In this document: positions 24,226-35,543 of the stretch, piece by piece
Layout: each line of letters begins with the position of its first letter
Numbering within the stretch: the first letter of the stretch is position 1
Assembly: GCA_021325365.1 (NCBI GenBank)
Contig: JAJPHF010000123.1
Location: 1 to 64,000, forward strand
Source of the DNA: Pseudomonadota bacterium
Lineage (GTDB): Bacteria; Chloroflexota; UBA6077; JAJPHF01
Length of the DNA stretch: 64,000 nt
Reading direction: 5' to 3'
The notes under the pieces: model-generated
The model's database searches: none
Told to the model about the DNA's origin: nothing
What the model saw: only the letters and a program-made list of their open reading frames with translations
Translations under genes and position numbers: made by a program

Positions 24226-26750
24226 AGCAGCCTGCCGACCGTCTCGACCAGCTGGACCTGATCGAAGCCGCTCTTGACGAGGTAAGCGTCGGCGCCGACC
24301 GCGACGCCGCGCTCGCGGTGCTCCTGGGCGGCGAGCGAGGTGACGAGCACGACGGGCAGCCGTCGCAGGGCCTCGTCGCGGCGAATCGCGCTCGTCAGGC
24401 CGAAGCCGTCGAGCCGGGGCATGTCCACGTCCGACACGACGAGGTCGACCGGCTCGCGCCGCAGCACGTCGAGCGCCTCGGCGCCGTCGCCGGCCACCAG
24501 GACCTCGTAGCCTGCCGCTTCGAGGATGCTGCGCTCCAGCATGCGCGTCGTCAGCGAATCGTCCACGACGAGCAGGCGGGCGCGGCGGCCGGCCGCCCCA
24601 TTGCCCGCGGGCGCGGCTGTGGCGCGCGGTGCTGGACTCGCGGGCGCCTGCGCCGCCTGCCGCAAGCCGGTGCGCAGCAGGTCCACCGGGTTCAAGATGG
24701 CGACGAGCTGGCCCGAGCCGAGCACGGCGGCGCCGCCGACGTTGCGCACGCGGCGCAGCGGCCAGGCCAGCGGCTTGACGACGATCTCCTGCTCGCCGAC
24801 GAGGGCGTCCACGAGGACCGCGAGGCGCCGCTGGCCCTGAGCGAGCACGACGAAGGGCCGCCATCTCTCGGCGGGGAGGCCGTTGGGCGCCGTCGCCGGG
24901 CGCTCCAGCACCACGCCCAGCTCGGCCACCGGCACCGGCTGGCCGTCGATCGCCGTGGCGCGGCGCCCCTCCAGCCAACGCAGCTCGGCCTCGCGCACGC
25001 GCCCGCTCCGCTGGACGAGCGCCGACGGGATAGCGTACACCAGACCGCCCTGCTCCACCAGGACGGCGCGGGTCGTGGCGAGCGTCAGCGGCACGGTCAA
25101 CGTGAACTCGGTGCCGCGCCCCGGCTCGCTGCTGACCACCACCCGGCCCTGGAGGCGCTCGAGCTGCGTGCGCACGACGTCCATGCCCACGCCGCGCCCG
25201 GAGGTCTCGGTGATGACCGCGCTCGTGGAGAAGCCGGGCCGGAAGATCAGGTCGAGCGCCGCGGCGTCGCTCAGCGTGTCCGCCTCCGCGCGCGTGAGAA
25301 TCCCCTTGGCGACGGCCGTCTCGCGCAGCCGGGCGGGGTCCAGGCCGCCGCCGTCGTCCGCCAGCGCGATCTCGATGGTGCCGCCGCGCTGCGACGCGGC
25401 CAGCCGGATCGTGCCGGCGCGCGGCTTGCCCAGCGCCGCGCGGGCCGCCGGCAGCTCGATGCCATGGTCCACGGCGTTGCGGAGCATGTGCATGAGCGGA
25501 TCGCGCACCTGCTCGATGATCTTGCGGTCGATCTCCGTGGCGCCGCCCTCCAGCACCAGGTGGACCTCCTTGCCCTGGTGGCGGGCCAGGTCGCGCACCA
25601 GGCGCTCGAACGGCCCATAGAGCGTGGCGATGGGCAGCAACCGGACGGCCAGCACGTCGTCCTCGATGGCGCGGGCGACGAGGCCGAGCTGCGCCGTATC
25701 GTCGCGCAGGCGGGCGACGAACTGCTCCGTGCGCTCCAGCAGCGCCTGGGTCACGCGCTCGGCTCGCTCGTCGAAGCGCAGCAGCGCCGCGAGCGCCTGC
25801 GCGCTCGGGCGGTCGATCTGCTCGGCGACCGGCAGCGCGCGCTGGAGGCGCGTGCGCAGGCGGCGCTCGGTGCGGCGCTGGCGGCGCCAGCGTTGCAGCT
25901 CGTCGCGCATGGCCGCCACCTCGCTCAGCCGCTGGCGAACGCGAATGTGCGCCACGGTCAGCTCGCCCGCGGCGGCGAGCAGGGCGTCGAGCTTGTCCAC
26001 GGCCACGCGCACGCTCTCGGCCGCCGGCGCGACCGCCCCGCCCCCCGCGTCGGGCATGGGGGGCGCCGCGCGATCGGGCGGGGCCGCCGCTGGCGCCCCC
26101 AGGCCCTCGGGCGGGGGCCGGTGGCTCAGCGTCGGGGACGGCTCGCCAGTGAGCGCCGCGGGCGGTTCGGCGCCCGGCGGGATGGGCGACGCCGGGGGCA
26201 CCGATGCCGCGGGCGCCCCGCCTGCCGGCGCGGCGGCTGCCGCGCGCTCCGCCGGGGCCGCGCCAGCGGGCGACTCGGGCGGCGGGGCCGCCGCGGCGCC
26301 GGGCAGCTCCGGCGGCTTGGCGGGCGCGGGGGCCGGGGCGGCCTCGAGGGCGTCGAGCGTGGCGGGCAGGTCCACGCCGTCCGTACCGCGGCCCGCCAGG
26401 GCGGCGCGATAGAGCGGCGCGAGCGTGTCCACCGCGCGGTAGACGACGTCGAACCACGCGGGGCCGGGCGTCGCCGGGTCGGCCCGCGCCGTGCCCAGCG
26501 CGGACTCCAGCGCGTGCGCCAAACGCTCCACGTCCCCGAGGCCGACGGCGCGGGCGGCGCCCTTCAGGCTGTGGGCCTCGCGGAACAGGGCGTCGAACGT
26601 CTCGGCGCGCGCCGCGCCGACCGCCTCGCCGCGTTCGAGCCGCAGCAAGAGCTGGTTTAGCTCGCGCACACGCTCGTCAAGCTCGGCGCTGAACGCCGCG
26701 CGCAGCTGCTGCCAGCGAGGATCGGCTTCCGTCACGCCTCCCGCCCTCAC
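24222..26750 (-). CDS. cheA: Hybrid chemotaxis kinase CheA with C-terminal receiver
   Basis: An 842-residue kinase. Domains in order: Hpt (His60 in [13 protein letters not shown]); a long Pro/Ala-rich linker (about 130-235); dimerisation helices; an HATPase domain with N-box [14 protein letters not shown]1 [11 protein letters not shown] and G2 GRGVGMDVV; a CheW-like domain; then a receiver (about 718-842) with [13 protein letters not shown], acceptor Asp in [12 protein letters not shown] and Lys in YLVKSG. There is no separate P2 domain for CheY or CheB. A CheA-REC fusion is typical of Wsp, Frz and Pil-Chp systems rather than flagellar chemotaxis. The GTG start overlaps the receptor stop by 4 bp. 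Confidence 0.94.
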   Translation of the reverse strand: MRAGGVTEADPRWQQLRAAFSAELDERVRELNQLLLRLERGEAVGAARAETFDALFREAHSLKGAARAVGLGDVERLAHALESALGTARADPATPGPAWFDVVYRAVDTLAPLYRAALAGRGTDGVDLPATLDALEAAPAPAPAKPPELPGAAAAPPPESPAGAAPAERAAAAAPAGGAPAASVPPASPIPPGAEPPAALTGEPSPTLSHRPPPEGLGAPAAAPPDRAAPPMPDAGGGAVAPAAESVRVAVDKLDALLAAAGELTVAHIRVRQRLSEVAAMRDELQRWRRQRRTERRLRTRLQRALPVAEQIDRPSAQALAALLRFDERAERVTQALLERTEQFVARLRDDTAQLGLVARAIEDDVLAVRLLPIATLYGPFERLVRDLARHQGKEVHLVLEGGATEIDRKIIEQVRDPLMHMLRNAVDHGIELPAARAALGKPRAGTIRLAASQRGGTIEIALADDGGGLDPARLRETAVAKGILTRAEADTLSDAAALDLIFRPGFSTSAVITETSGRGVGMDVVRTQLERLQGRVVVSSEPGRGTEFTLTVPLTLATTRAVLVEQGGLVYAIPSALVQRSGRVREAELRWLEGRRATAIDGQPVPVAELGVVLERPATAPNGLPAERWRPFVVLAQGQRRLAVLVDALVGEQEIVVKPLAWPLRRVRNVGGAAVLGSGQLVAILNPVDLLRTGLRQAAQAPASPAPRATAAPAGNGAAGRRARLLVVDDSLTTRMLERSILEAAGYEVLVAGDGAEALDVLRREPVDLVVSDVDMPRLDGFGLTSAIRRDEALRRLPVVLVTSLAAQEHRERGVAVGADAYLVKSGFDQVQLVETVGRLL

Positions 26751-28501
26751 ACTTGATATCGGGCGACGAGCCCGTCCAGCCGAGCAGCCAGATCGGACAG
26801 GTGCTCCGCGGCCTGCTGCGTGTTCGTGGTGGCCGCCAGGCTCTGACTGGTCACCTGGTTGATGTTCGCCATCGCCGCGGCGATCTGCTCCATGCCGACC
26901 GAGTGCTGGCGCACGGCGGCGGCGATCTGCTGCGCCGAGCGCGCGGTGTCTTGAATCACTCGGGCCAGCTCGTCGATCGTGCGCCCGGTCTGCGCCGTGA
27001 GCTGCACGCCGTGATCGACGCCGCTGGTGCCCTGCTCGGTGGCCAGCACGGCGGCGTTGGTCGCGCGCTGGATGTCGGACAGGAGGGTCCGCACCTGGGC
27101 CGTGGCGGCCTTCGACTGCTCGGCCAGCGCGCGAATCTCGGCGGCCACCACCGCGAACCCCTTGCCGTGCTCGCCCGCGCGCGCGGCCTCGATCGCGGCG
27201 TTCAGCGCCAGCAGGTTGGACTGGTCGGCCAGGTCGCCGACCGTGGTAATGATGTCCCCGATCTGCTGCGACTGCTCCGAGAGCGCGAGGATGTCGTCGG
27301 CGATGGACTGCACCTGCTCCCGAATCGTCCCCATGCCGGCCGTGGCGTTGGCCACGGCCTCCACCCCATCGGCGGCGACGCGGTTCGCCTGCTGGGCGGT
27401 GTCCGACACTACCACCGCCAGCCCGCTGGCCTGGTCGGCGGACGCCTTCACCTCGTCCACCGTCGCCGTCGTCTGGGTGATGGCCGCGGACTGCTCGGCG
27501 GCGCCCGACGTTTGCTGCGACACCGCCACGCGGATCTCGTTGCTGGCGCTGGCCAGATCGCGCGCCGCGGCCTGCAGCGCGCCCGTCAGCTCGCGCAGGT
27601 TCGTCACCATGCTGGCGAAGGCGACGCCGAGCGCGTCGTGGGCCGACTGGGGCTGGACCTCGCGCGTCAGGTCGCCCTGCGCGATGCTGTTGGCGACGCT
27701 CGCCATGCGGCGCAGGTAGGCCACCATTGCCCGGAAGGAGTCGGCCAGCTGGCCGATCTCGTCCTTCGAGCGGAGGTCGATCCGCTGGTCCACGTCGCCC
27801 GCCGCGATACCCGCTGCCGCGCGCCCGAGCCGCCCCATCGCCCCGGCGAGCCAGCGCGCCAGCCCGATGGCGACCAGTGCCCCGGCGAGCACCGCGGCGA
27901 GCGTGCCCCCCACGATCACCCAGTGCAGGCGCTCGCTGGCCTCGGTTTCGCGCGCGTCGCGCTGCTGCAGGAGGGCGCTCTCGGCGCTCTGCGCGTCTCT
28001 GATGACCGCGCGCAAGCCGTCGAAGTAGCGCTTGCCCACGCCGAGCGCCTCGAACCGGATGACGCTGTCGTAGGTGCTCGTCCCCTGGTTTACGTCGCGA
28101 CGGAGCTGGATGCCGGGGTCGAGCACCTCCCGCTGCCAGGCTGCTACCCGCTGGTCCACATCCTGCCAGCGGCGCAGCTGCTCGGGATCATCTGCCGCGG
28201 CCTGCTTCACGCGCTCCAGCGCGGTCTGATACTCCTGCCGCCCCTGATTGTACGGCTCCAGAAACTCATCGACGCCGGTGATGAGGAACCCGCGATACCC
28301 GGTCTCCATATTCAATAACGCTTCCAGCAGGTCGGAGCTGGACGCGATGGCCTGACGGGAGCGCTCTACAGCCGCTCGCGCCTGAAGAGTGTTGATCGAG
28401 CGCTGGTAGACGTAGGCGTTCAGCGCCACCACGATCGCCAGCACGAGCGCGAACGCGGCTAGCAGCTTCCAGCGCAGCGCCAGGTCGCGCAGCGGTTTCA
28501 T
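26747..28501 (-). CDS. Methyl-accepting receptor with CHASE3-type sensor
   Basis: A 584-residue transmembrane chemoreceptor. It has a first membrane segment (about 12-32), then an extracytoplasmic helical domain whose [11 protein letters not shown] at 66-76 is the CHASE3 hallmark. A second membrane segment (about 194-217) is followed by a HAMP domain (about 218-270, [14 protein letters not shown]) and the MA signalling domain. The hairpin tip is [24 protein letters not shown] and then [23 protein letters not shown] 28501 is chosen because the membrane segment begins right after it; the longer frame upstream is a shadow of cheR/cheW. It feeds CheA, CheR and CheB encoded beside it. Confidence 0.93.
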   Translation of the reverse strand: MKPLRDLALRWKLLAAFALVLAIVVALNAYVYQRSINTLQARAAVERSRQAIASSSDLLEALLNMETGYRGFLITGVDEFLEPYNQGRQEYQTALERVKQAAADDPEQLRRWQDVDQRVAAWQREVLDPGIQLRRDVNQGTSTYDSVIRFEALGVGKRYFDGLRAVIRDAQSAESALLQQRDARETEASERLHWVIVGGTLAAVLAGALVAIGLARWLAGAMGRLGRAAAGIAAGDVDQRIDLRSKDEIGQLADSFRAMVAYLRRMASVANSIAQGDLTREVQPQSAHDALGVAFASMVTNLRELTGALQAAARDLASASNEIRVAVSQQTSGAAEQSAAITQTTATVDEVKASADQASGLAVVVSDTAQQANRVAADGVEAVANATAGMGTIREQVQSIADDILALSEQSQQIGDIITTVGDLADQSNLLALNAAIEAARAGEHGKGFAVVAAEIRALAEQSKAATAQVRTLLSDIQRATNAAVLATEQGTSGVDHGVQLTAQTGRTIDELARVIQDTARSAQQIAAAVRQHSVGMEQIAAAMANINQVTSQSLAATTNTQQAAEHLSDLAARLDGLVARYQV

Positions 28502-28611
28502 CGGCCGCCCCGGCGCGACAGGCCCGCCACCCGCCAGTGGCGGGGCATGGGTCCGCGCAACGTCGTCGAGACTCGCCTGACCACCCAGCCTGCCATGCGC
28601 GTCCCTCCTCG

Positions 28612-29157
28612 TCAGGGAACGTCCTCGTCTACCTCGAAGCGCCCGTCGGCCAGCAGCCGGTCGACGGCGAGGAGCACCGTTCGCGCGTCCGCCACGCCCG
28701 CCGCGTAGTCGCGGTGGGACAGCGAGGGCGCCAGCGCCGCGCGCGACAGCTGGCGCACGTCGAACACCTCGTCCACCAGCAGGCCCACGCGCCCCCGCGC
28801 CGTCTCCACCAGGAGCACCTGGCCGGCCCCGCCGGCCGCCGGTGCCGCGCGGAGGCCGAGCGCCACGCCCAGGTCGAGCACCGCGACGACCTCGCCCCGC
28901 ACGTTGAGGAGGCCCGCGACGAACGGCGGCGTACACGGCAGCGGCGTCAGCCCGGCCGCGCGCTCCAGCCCGCGCAGCGCGGCCAGCGGCACGGCGTATT
29001 GCTCTTCCCCGACGCGACACGTCAGCGCCTCGACCACGTCGGCGCGCGGCGTGACGACCGGCGCCAGGGCCAGCCGGCGCGCTCGCTCCCGCAGGATGGC
29101 GGCCGCCTGCGCCTCGGCCGCGCGCTCGGCGGCGTCGGGTGGCCCGTCTCGGCTCAT
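28612..29157 (-). CDS. CheW-like coupling protein (second)
   Basis: A 181-residue protein with a CheW domain from about residue 40 ([46 protein letters not shown]). It couples receptor arrays to CheA. The N-terminal 35 residues are an Ala/Arg-rich helix not typical of CheW. It overlaps cheR by 4 bp and is separated from the receptor gene by 110 bp. It corresponds to WspD in Wsp-type layouts, by inference. Confidence 0.9.
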   Translation of the reverse strand: MSRDGPPDAAERAAEAQAAAILRERARRLALAPVVTPRADVVEALTCRVGEEQYAVPLAALRGLERAAGLTPLPCTPPFVAGLLNVRGEVVAVLDLGVALGLRAAPAAGGAGQVLLVETARGRVGLLVDEVFDVRQLSRAALAPSLSHRDYAAGVADARTVLLAVDRLLADGRFEVDEDVP

Positions 29158-30584
29158 CGGCGGTCCTCGCCGTGAGGCGACGGCACGCCGTCCAGCACGC
29201 GCAGCTCGGCCTCGACGGCGGCGCGTAGCTCGCCGGCCGGGAGGTCGTGTCCGCCGGCGACGGGGGCCGTATCCGCGACGGCCGCGAGCAGCCGGCGCGC
29301 GTGCAGCAGCGCCGCCCGCGCGCGGGCGGCGTCGCCCAGACGCTGCCAGGCGCGCCCCAGGCTGTAGTGGGCGAGGGCGCTGTCGGGGGCCAGAAACGCC
29401 GCCCGACGCAGGCTGCCCAGCGCCCGCTCCGCCGCGCCGTCGTCCAGGTCCAGCAGGCCGAGCTGCAGCTGGGCGTCGGCGTCGAGGGGCGCGGCGGCGA
29501 CGCGGCGAGCGAGCGCCGCCCGGCGGGCCGCGGCGGAGCCGCCCGCCGCGGCCCGCGCCACCGGAGGCGGCGTGGCCGAGGCCGCGCGGGGCGCCGCTGG
29601 CGTGGCGAGCGCCCGGCGTCGCCGGTCGAGCGTGGAGGGCACGCGGCGGGGAGCGGGCGGCGGCCGGCGCGGGGCGGGCGCCAGGGCGGACGTGGCGGCC
29701 GGCTCACTCGCGGGCGGCTCCGGCAGCGGCCGTCGCCACAGCACCGCGTTCGGCGCGAAGACCCAATCGAGCCCGGCGGCCAGCTCGGGGGCCGGGTCCG
29801 AGGGGCCGAGCACCAGCCAGCCGCCGGGCGCCAGCGCGGCGGCCAGCCGCGCGTACAGCGCCTGGGCCGCCTCGCGGCCGAAGTAAATCGTGACGTTCCG
29901 ACAGAGGATCACGTCCAGGTCGGTCCCCACCACGGCCTGCCACGTGGTCGCGTCGGCCGCGAGGTTCAGGTAGGCGAAGCGCGCCATCTCGCGGATCGAG
30001 CGGTCGAGCCGCCAGTGGCTGCCCTCGGCCTGGAAGTAGCGGCCGCGAACCGCCTGCGGCGTGCCGCGGAACGACCACTCGCCGTAGACGGCGCGGCGCG
30101 CGGCGGCCAGCGCCGGGCGGCTGATATCCGTTCCCACCAGATCGACCTGCCAGGCGTCGGCATCCGTGAGCGCCTCGCGCACGAGAATAGCGAGGGTGTA
30201 GGTCTCCTCGCCGCTGGAGCAGCCCGCCGACCACAGGCGCAGGCGGCGTGGCGGCGCGCGGCGCGCGAGCACGTCCGGCAGGACGATCTGCCGGAGCGCG
30301 TCGATCTGCGGCCCGATGCGGAAGAAATGCGTCTCGCCCACGGTCAGCCGCGCGGCGAGCGTCTCCAGTAGATCGGGGCGGCCGCCCGCGGCCAGCAGGT
30401 CGTAGAGCGCAGCCGCGTTGGCGACTCCCGCCTCGGGTAGCAGGTCCCGGACCGCCGCGTCGAGATCGCGCGCCTGGTGGGGAGTCAGGTGCAGCCCGTA
30501 GTGCTGCTCCACGAGCTGCAAGTAGGAGGGACGCAACGGCGGGTCCAGCTGGGCGGCGCGCGGCCGCGCGGACGCGGCGCACAT
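29154..30584 (-). CDS. cheR: Receptor methyltransferase CheR with TPR tail
   Basis: SAM-dependent methylation of receptor Glu residues. The CheR N-domain (about 15-75) is followed by the catalytic domain: ETHFFR in [11 protein letters not shown], the SAM loop [25 protein letters not shown] and the CRNVTIYF motif. After a Pro/Arg-rich linker (about 300-350) come two or more TPR-like units ([40 protein letters not shown]). This TPR form matches WspC and FrzF-type enzymes and lets CheR bind receptors without a pentapeptide. ATG 30584 overlaps the stop of the upstream cheW (TGATG). 476 residues. Confidence 0.94.
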   Translation of the reverse strand: MCAASARPRAAQLDPPLRPSYLQLVEQHYGLHLTPHQARDLDAAVRDLLPEAGVANAAALYDLLAAGGRPDLLETLAARLTVGETHFFRIGPQIDALRQIVLPDVLARRAPPRRLRLWSAGCSSGEETYTLAILVREALTDADAWQVDLVGTDISRPALAAARRAVYGEWSFRGTPQAVRGRYFQAEGSHWRLDRSIREMARFAYLNLAADATTWQAVVGTDLDVILCRNVTIYFGREAAQALYARLAAALAPGGWLVLGPSDPAPELAAGLDWVFAPNAVLWRRPLPEPPASEPAATSALAPAPRRPPPAPRRVPSTLDRRRRALATPAAPRAASATPPPVARAAAGGSAAARRAALARRVAAAPLDADAQLQLGLLDLDDGAAERALGSLRRAAFLAPDSALAHYSLGRAWQRLGDAARARAALLHARRLLAAVADTAPVAGGHDLPAGELRAAVEAELRVLDGVPSPHGEDRR

Positions 30585-31102
30585 CAGACCGGCTTCCGCG
30601 CGGCCGCGGCCGGCGCGGGCGCCAGCCGATCGACCGCCAACAGGGGCACCGCGGCCGCGCCCAGACGCGCGACCCCGCGCGCCTCGTCCCCGGCGCCGAC
30701 GGCCAGCGTCTCGACCGGCGCGACGGTCAGCGTCTCCACGCGGTCCACCCAGAGCAGATAGGGTGTGGGGGCGGCGACGAGCACGAGGTGCTGATCGGGC
30801 CGCACGGCCGGGGTGCTGAGGCCCAGGCGCGGGCGCGGATCGACCACCGGCAGCGTTGCGCCGGCGACGTTCAGCAGGCCGACGATCCCGGGCGGGGGGT
30901 CGGGCAGTGGCGTCAGCTCGGCCATCGGCAGCACCCGCTCGACCACGGCGCTCGGTATGGCGAGCCGCCGGTCGGCAAGCTGCACGACCAGCACCGCGGT
31001 TTCGCGGGGCGCGCCCCCCGCGCCGCGCCGTGCGGGGCGCTCCGAAGGCACCGGCGTCGACTCGATCACCAGGACCCGCCCCTCCCTCCGCAAGCTGGGC
31101 AC
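30584..31102 (-). CDS. CheW-like coupling protein (first)
   Basis: First gene of the chemosensory operon, 172 residues. The CheW domain spans about 30-165 (TAVLVVQLADRRLAIPSAV, GIVGLLNVAGATLPVVDPRP, LLWVDRVETL). The N-terminal 30 residues are basic and variable. The operon presumably starts in the roughly 200-bp spacer shared with livK. Two different CheW proteins in one operon are a mark of Wsp-like systems. Confidence 0.9.
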   Translation of the reverse strand: MPSLRREGRVLVIESTPVPSERPARRGAGGAPRETAVLVVQLADRRLAIPSAVVERVLPMAELTPLPDPPPGIVGLLNVAGATLPVVDPRPRLGLSTPAVRPDQHLVLVAAPTPYLLWVDRVETLTVAPVETLAVGAGDEARGVARLGAAAVPLLAVDRLAPAPAAAARKPV

Positions 31103-31194
31103 CTGCTACCCGAATGATATTGTGAGCTAGCAGATTAGCCAATACCAAGGCGCCGGACCCGGCAAAGCCAAGTTTCGTGGACTTTTCCGCATGC

Positions 31195-31224
31195 TTGAGC
31201 GGCACGCTTGAGTTGACGTACGAT
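31195..31224 (+). promoter_or_regulatory. Possible livK promoter
   Basis: TTGAGC (31195-31200), 18-bp spacer, TACGAT (31219-31224), each matching the vegetative consensus at four of six positions. It lies about 85 bp upstream of the livK start. Confidence 0.3.
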
Positions 31225-31308
31225 AGGCGCAAGCGCGCGAGCCAATGCGCTGGCAGCCTGATTCGCGCGGCTGCAGCGAGCCTTTTCCGCTTGCTAGGAG
31301 TCCGAAGC

Positions 31309-32562
31309 ATGAAACGTACCCACTCGGTTATTTCGTCGCTGAGCGTTGTGCTGATCGGGCTACTCCTCGCCTGCAGCCCACAAAACACCCGGCCCGCCGC
31401 GCCGGCCGCGGGCACGGGCCAGCAAGCAGCGAGCGGCGAGCCGATCAAGATCGGCGCCGTGGTGCCGCTCACCGGGCGCTACGCCTCACTGGGCGGCCAG
31501 ATTCGTCCCGGCTACGAGTTCGCCGTGGACGACATCAACGCCGCGGGCGGCGTGGACGTGGGGGGCGTGCGCCGCCCCCTGGAGCTGAAGATCCTCGACG
31601 ACGAGTCGGACCCGGCGAAGACCGTGCAGCGGCTCGAGTCGCTCAACTCGTCGGACAAGGTCGTCGCGTACCTGGGCGGCGGCGGCTCGGACCTGCACGC
31701 GGCGGGCGCGGCGATCGGCGACAAGAACAAGATTCCGTATCTCGGCATCGCCTTCGGCCTGTACCAGATCCACGAGCGCGGCCTGAAGTACCTTTTCTCG
31801 CCGTTCCCGAAGTCGCCCGACATCGCGCGCGCGACGTTCGACATGCTCAGCGCGATCCCGCAGAGCGACCGGCCGCAGCGCTACGCGATCTTCCACGAGA
31901 AGACGGACTGGGGCCTGGAGATGGCGAAGTACTACACCGAGAGCGCCCAGCGGGCCGGAGCGCAGATCGCCCTCGACGAGGAGTACGCGCCGGGCGCCAA
32001 GGACTTCTCGGATGCGATCCTGCGGGCGAAGTCGGCCAACGCCGACGCGCTGCTCGGGATGCCGAACCCGCCCGACGGCATGACGATCGTCAAGCAGATG
32101 AAGGAGCTGGACTGGAACCCCAAGTTCGTCATGCTGGTGCGCGCGCCCGACGACCCGAGCTGGAGCCAGAACCTGGGGAAGGACGGGGATTACGTTGCGC
32201 ACATGCCGGGCTGGCACCACGCGGCGAAGTTCCCGGGCGTGCCCGAGCTGAACGCGAAGTACCAGGCGAAGTTCAACCGGCCCGCGGACGTGCTCACCGG
32301 CCCGTCCTACGCGCTCGTGCAGATCCTGGCCGACGCGATCCACCGCGCGGGCAAGGTCGACGGCCCAGCGATCCGCGACGCGCTCGCGGCCACCGACCTG
32401 AAGGACACGGTGATCGGCCCGGTGAAGTTCAATCCCGACGGCACCGGCGTCATCGAGACGATCATCACGCAGTGGCAGAACGGCCAGTCGCAGCTCGTCT
32501 GGCCACGCGAGCAGCAATCGGCGCCGCTGGCCTACCCGGCCGTCCCGTTCAATCAGCGTTAG
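31309..32562 (+). CDS. livK: Branched-chain amino acid-type ABC substrate-binding lipoprotein
   Basis: Extracytoplasmic binding protein of the Peripla_BP_6 (Leu/Ile/Val-binding) group. The signal peptide ends in the lipobox LLACSP with Cys22 as the lipid-anchored residue. The mature protein opens EPIKIGAVVPLTGRYASLGG, typical of LivK, with NAAGGVDVGG and a two-lobe layout. ATG 31309 has AGGAG at 31296-31300. 417 residues. It heads livK-G-F-H-M. True ligands of this family range from amino acids to amides, urea and aromatic compounds, so the substrate is open. Confidence 0.92.
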   Translation: MKRTHSVISSLSVVLIGLLLACSPQNTRPAAPAAGTGQQAASGEPIKIGAVVPLTGRYASLGGQIRPGYEFAVDDINAAGGVDVGGVRRPLELKILDDESDPAKTVQRLESLNSSDKVVAYLGGGGSDLHAAGAAIGDKNKIPYLGIAFGLYQIHERGLKYLFSPFPKSPDIARATFDMLSAIPQSDRPQRYAIFHEKTDWGLEMAKYYTESAQRAGAQIALDEEYAPGAKDFSDAILRAKSANADALLGMPNPPDGMTIVKQMKELDWNPKFVMLVRAPDDPSWSQNLGKDGDYVAHMPGWHHAAKFPGVPELNAKYQAKFNRPADVLTGPSYALVQILADAIHRAGKVDGPAIRDALAATDLKDTVIGPVKFNPDGTGVIETIITQWQNGQSQLVWPREQQSAPLAYPAVPFNQR

Positions 32563-32653
32563 CGACGGCCGAGTCGAAAGTGCCGAGCGCTCAGCAGCCA
32601 CGATTCGCGGCATCCTGGTGCCCGCCCGACCGCCGGCTTGCGGACGCTGAGCG

Positions 32654-33433
32654 ATGACGCAGGAGGCTACCCACTCAGCACTCAGCCCTCAGCACTCCGC
32701 TCTACTCGAGGTGCGGGGGCTCCGCAAGGCGTTCGGAGGGCTGCAGGCGCTCGGCGGCGTCGACCTGACCGTGGGCGAGCGGGAGATCGTCGGGCTGATC
32801 GGGCCGAACGGCTCGGGCAAGACGACCTTCTTCAACGTCCTGACCGGTTACTACCGCCCCGACGGCGGCAGCGTCTGTCTGGACGGCGTGCAGCTCGCCG
32901 GCTGCCGGCCCGTCGAGACGTGCCGCCGGGGCATCGCGCGCACCTTTCAGCTCGTGCGGCCGTTCGCCCAGATGACGGCCCGCGAGAACGTACTGGTCGG
33001 CCGCGCCTACGGCGCCGCGCCGGCCCACGACCTGGCGCGGGGCGCTGCCGAGGCGGAGGAGCTGCTCGAGTTCGTGGGCCTGGCGGGCCGCGCCGACACG
33101 CTGGCCGCGGGCCTCACACTCGTGGACCGCAAGCGGCTGGAGCTGGCGCGGGCGCTGGCGGCGCGGCCGCGGCTGCTGCTGCTCGACGAGATGATGGCGG
33201 GCCTCAACCCCACCGAGACGGCGGGGGCCATGGACCTCATCAGCCGGATCCGCGACCGGGGCATCAGCGTCATCATGGTCGAGCACATCATGCAGGCGGT
33301 GCTCGGCATCTCCGACCGCGTGGCCGTGCTGAACGCGGGCCAAAAGATCGCGGACGGGCCGCCGGCCGCCGTCATCGCCGACCCGCAAGTGGTCGAGGCG
33401 TACCTGGGCCGCGGCAACTATCTGAGCGACTAG
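32654..33433 (+). CDS. livG: LivG-type ABC transporter ATPase
   Basis: One of the two cytoplasmic ATPases of the Liv importer. It has Walker A GPNGSGKTT, the Q-loop in ARTFQLVRPF, Walker B LLLLDEMMAGLNP, and the H-loop in VEHIM. The ABC signature region reads LTLVDRKRLELARAL, so the LSGGQ motif is degenerate, as is common in LivG. The first 17 residues (THSALSPQHSAL) come from a dispersed repeat, and the conserved domain begins at LLEVRGLRKAFGG. 259 residues. It lies about 90 bp after livK. Confidence 0.93.
   Translation: MTQEATHSALSPQHSALLEVRGLRKAFGGLQALGGVDLTVGEREIVGLIGPNGSGKTTFFNVLTGYYRPDGGSVCLDGVQLAGCRPVETCRRGIARTFQLVRPFAQMTARENVLVGRAYGAAPAHDLARGAAEAEELLEFVGLAGRADTLAAGLTLVDRKRLELARALAARPRLLLLDEMMAGLNPTETAGAMDLISRIRDRGISVIMVEHIMQAVLGISDRVAVLNAGQKIADGPPAAVIADPQVVEAYLGRGNYLSD
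32671..32703. repeat. CTCAGCACT repeat at the livG start
   Basis: Plus strand ccactcagcactcagccctcagcactcc, about four units. It is translated in LivG as HSALSPQHSAL, immediately before the conserved ABC domain. Confidence 0.65.
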
Positions 33434-33451
33434 GTTGGGGACACGGTTGAT

Positions 33452-33517
33452 CTGGCCGCCGCCGTGAACGGCCGGCCAGCGGACAGGGTTAGGCGCGCCG
33501 TTCACGGCGGCGGCCAG
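33452..33517. repeat. 21-bp perfect inverted repeat in the liv operon
   Basis: CTGGCCGCCGCCGTGAACGG with one more base (33452-33472) is exactly complementary to 33497-33517, with a 24-base loop. It lies 18 bp after the livG stop and before livF. RNA from here would form a very stable stem-loop within the operon transcript. It could be an attenuator, a differential-stability element or the footprint of a small mobile element. Confidence 0.75.
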
Positions 33518-33572
33518 TGGGGTAATCCAGCCGGAGCCCGCGGCTGAGCGATCCGTAACGGAGCGTCGCGCC

Positions 33573-33605
33573 GACCGGGCGGCAGGGGGCGAGCCCCTGC
33601 CCTAC
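33573..33605. repeat. GGCAGGGG/CCCCTGCC dispersed hairpin
   Basis: CCGGGCGGCAGGGGGCGAGC then CCCTGCCCTAC. The same unit occurs twice at 60701-60735 and 60767-60801. It can fold GGCAGGGG against CCCCTGCC. Confidence 0.65.
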
Positions 33606-33630
33606 CCGAGCAATGAGTGATGAGTAGCGA

Positions 33631-34463
<833 letters not shown>

Positions 34464-34467
<4 letters not shown>

Positions 34468-35354
34468 CGGTAACGCCGGAGGCTTTCGCTCAGAGCCTCG
34501 TCTTCGGGGTGCTCGTGGGCGCGCTCTACGGCCTGGCCGCGGCCGGGCTGTCGCTCGTCTTCGGCGTGATGAAGGTGCTGAACGTCGCCCACGGCGACCT
34601 GCTGATGCTCGGCGGCTACGGCAGCTTCTGGCTGTTCACGCTGTACGGCGTCGACCCGTTCGCCTCGCTGCTGGTGGTCGGCCCGGCGCTGTTCGTGATC
34701 GGGCTGGCGCTGGAACTGGCGCTGTTCCGCCCGCTGACTCGCTTCGACGAGGAGACGAAGATCAAGAACTCCCTGCTGATCGGCTTCGGGCTGGCGCTGG
34801 TGCTCGAAAACCTGGCCATCCGTCTGTGGACGGCCGACGAGCGCGGCATCACGCCGAGCTACGCCGGCAGCGTCGTTCGTCTGGGCGCCGTCAACTTGCC
34901 GCTCGACCGGCTGGGCAACCTCGCCGTGGCGCTGGCGGTGATCGTCGGCCTGCACCTGTTCCTGACGCGCACCTATCTCGGGAAGGGCATTCGCGCCACG
35001 GCCGAGGACTGGCAAGCCGCCACGCTCGTCGGCATCAACGTGCGCCGCACCTACCTGATCGCCTTTGCGCTCGGGACGGCGCTCGCCGGCGTGGCGGGCA
35101 CGCTGGTCACGGTCGGCTTCACGGTGTCGCCGGGCATCGGCCTGGACTGGACGCTGAAGGCGCTGATCGTGGTGGTGCTGGCCGGCCTGGGCAGCGTGTT
35201 CGGCACCTTTGTTGGCGGGCTGCTGCTGGGCGTGGGTGAATCGCTGGTGACGCTGATCCCGAATGGCGGCTCGTACCGCGAGCTGGTGGGGCTGGTGCTG
35301 TTCGTCGTGGTGCTCCTGGTCCGGCCGGAGGGGTTGTTCGGCAGGAGCCGATAG
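34464..35354 (+). CDS. livH: LivH-type ABC transporter permease
   Basis: Integral membrane permease with about eight hydrophobic segments. It has the family start QSLVFGVLVGALYGLAAAGL, NVAHGDLLMLGGY, and the EAA-like cytoplasmic loop GKGIRATAEDWQAATLVGIN. The GTG at 34464 overlaps the livF stop (GTGA) and has GGGAGGGG upstream; the frame is open further upstream but that is only a shadow of livF. 296 residues, typical. Confidence 0.93.
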
Positions 35355-35379
35355 GGGAAAGAGGGGCAAGGAGGTTATG

Positions 35380-35533
35380 TGGGGGACACCCCCACACCCC
35401 CGGTAATGAGGATGAGGGGTAGGTTGGGGGACACCCCCCACGCCCCCCGGCAGGGGAACGCTCTGCACCCCCGGGGACGAGGGGAAGGAGCAGCCCCCGG
35501 CAGGGGAGCGCTCCTGCACTGCCGGCGAGAGGT
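35380..35533. repeat. G/C-rich hairpin repeats between livH and livM
   Basis: Two copies of GGGGGACACCCCC plus two copies of CCCCCGGCAGGGGA-CGCT-type elements followed by GCACxxCCGG. The same composite unit occurs at 42561-42724. It fills the livH-livM spacer. Confidence 0.7.
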
Positions 35534-35543
35534 GGAGAGAAGC

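Noticed and set aside
24226..26457. Open frame extending cheB upstream by more than 700 residues
   Set aside because: It is an Arg/Ala/Gly-rich shadow of cheA in another frame; the GTG at 24225 overlapping the cheA stop is the sensible start.
28502..29707. Long in-frame extension upstream of the chemoreceptor
   Set aside because: It reads out of frame through cheW and cheR and lacks any domain; ATG 28501 directly precedes the first membrane segment.
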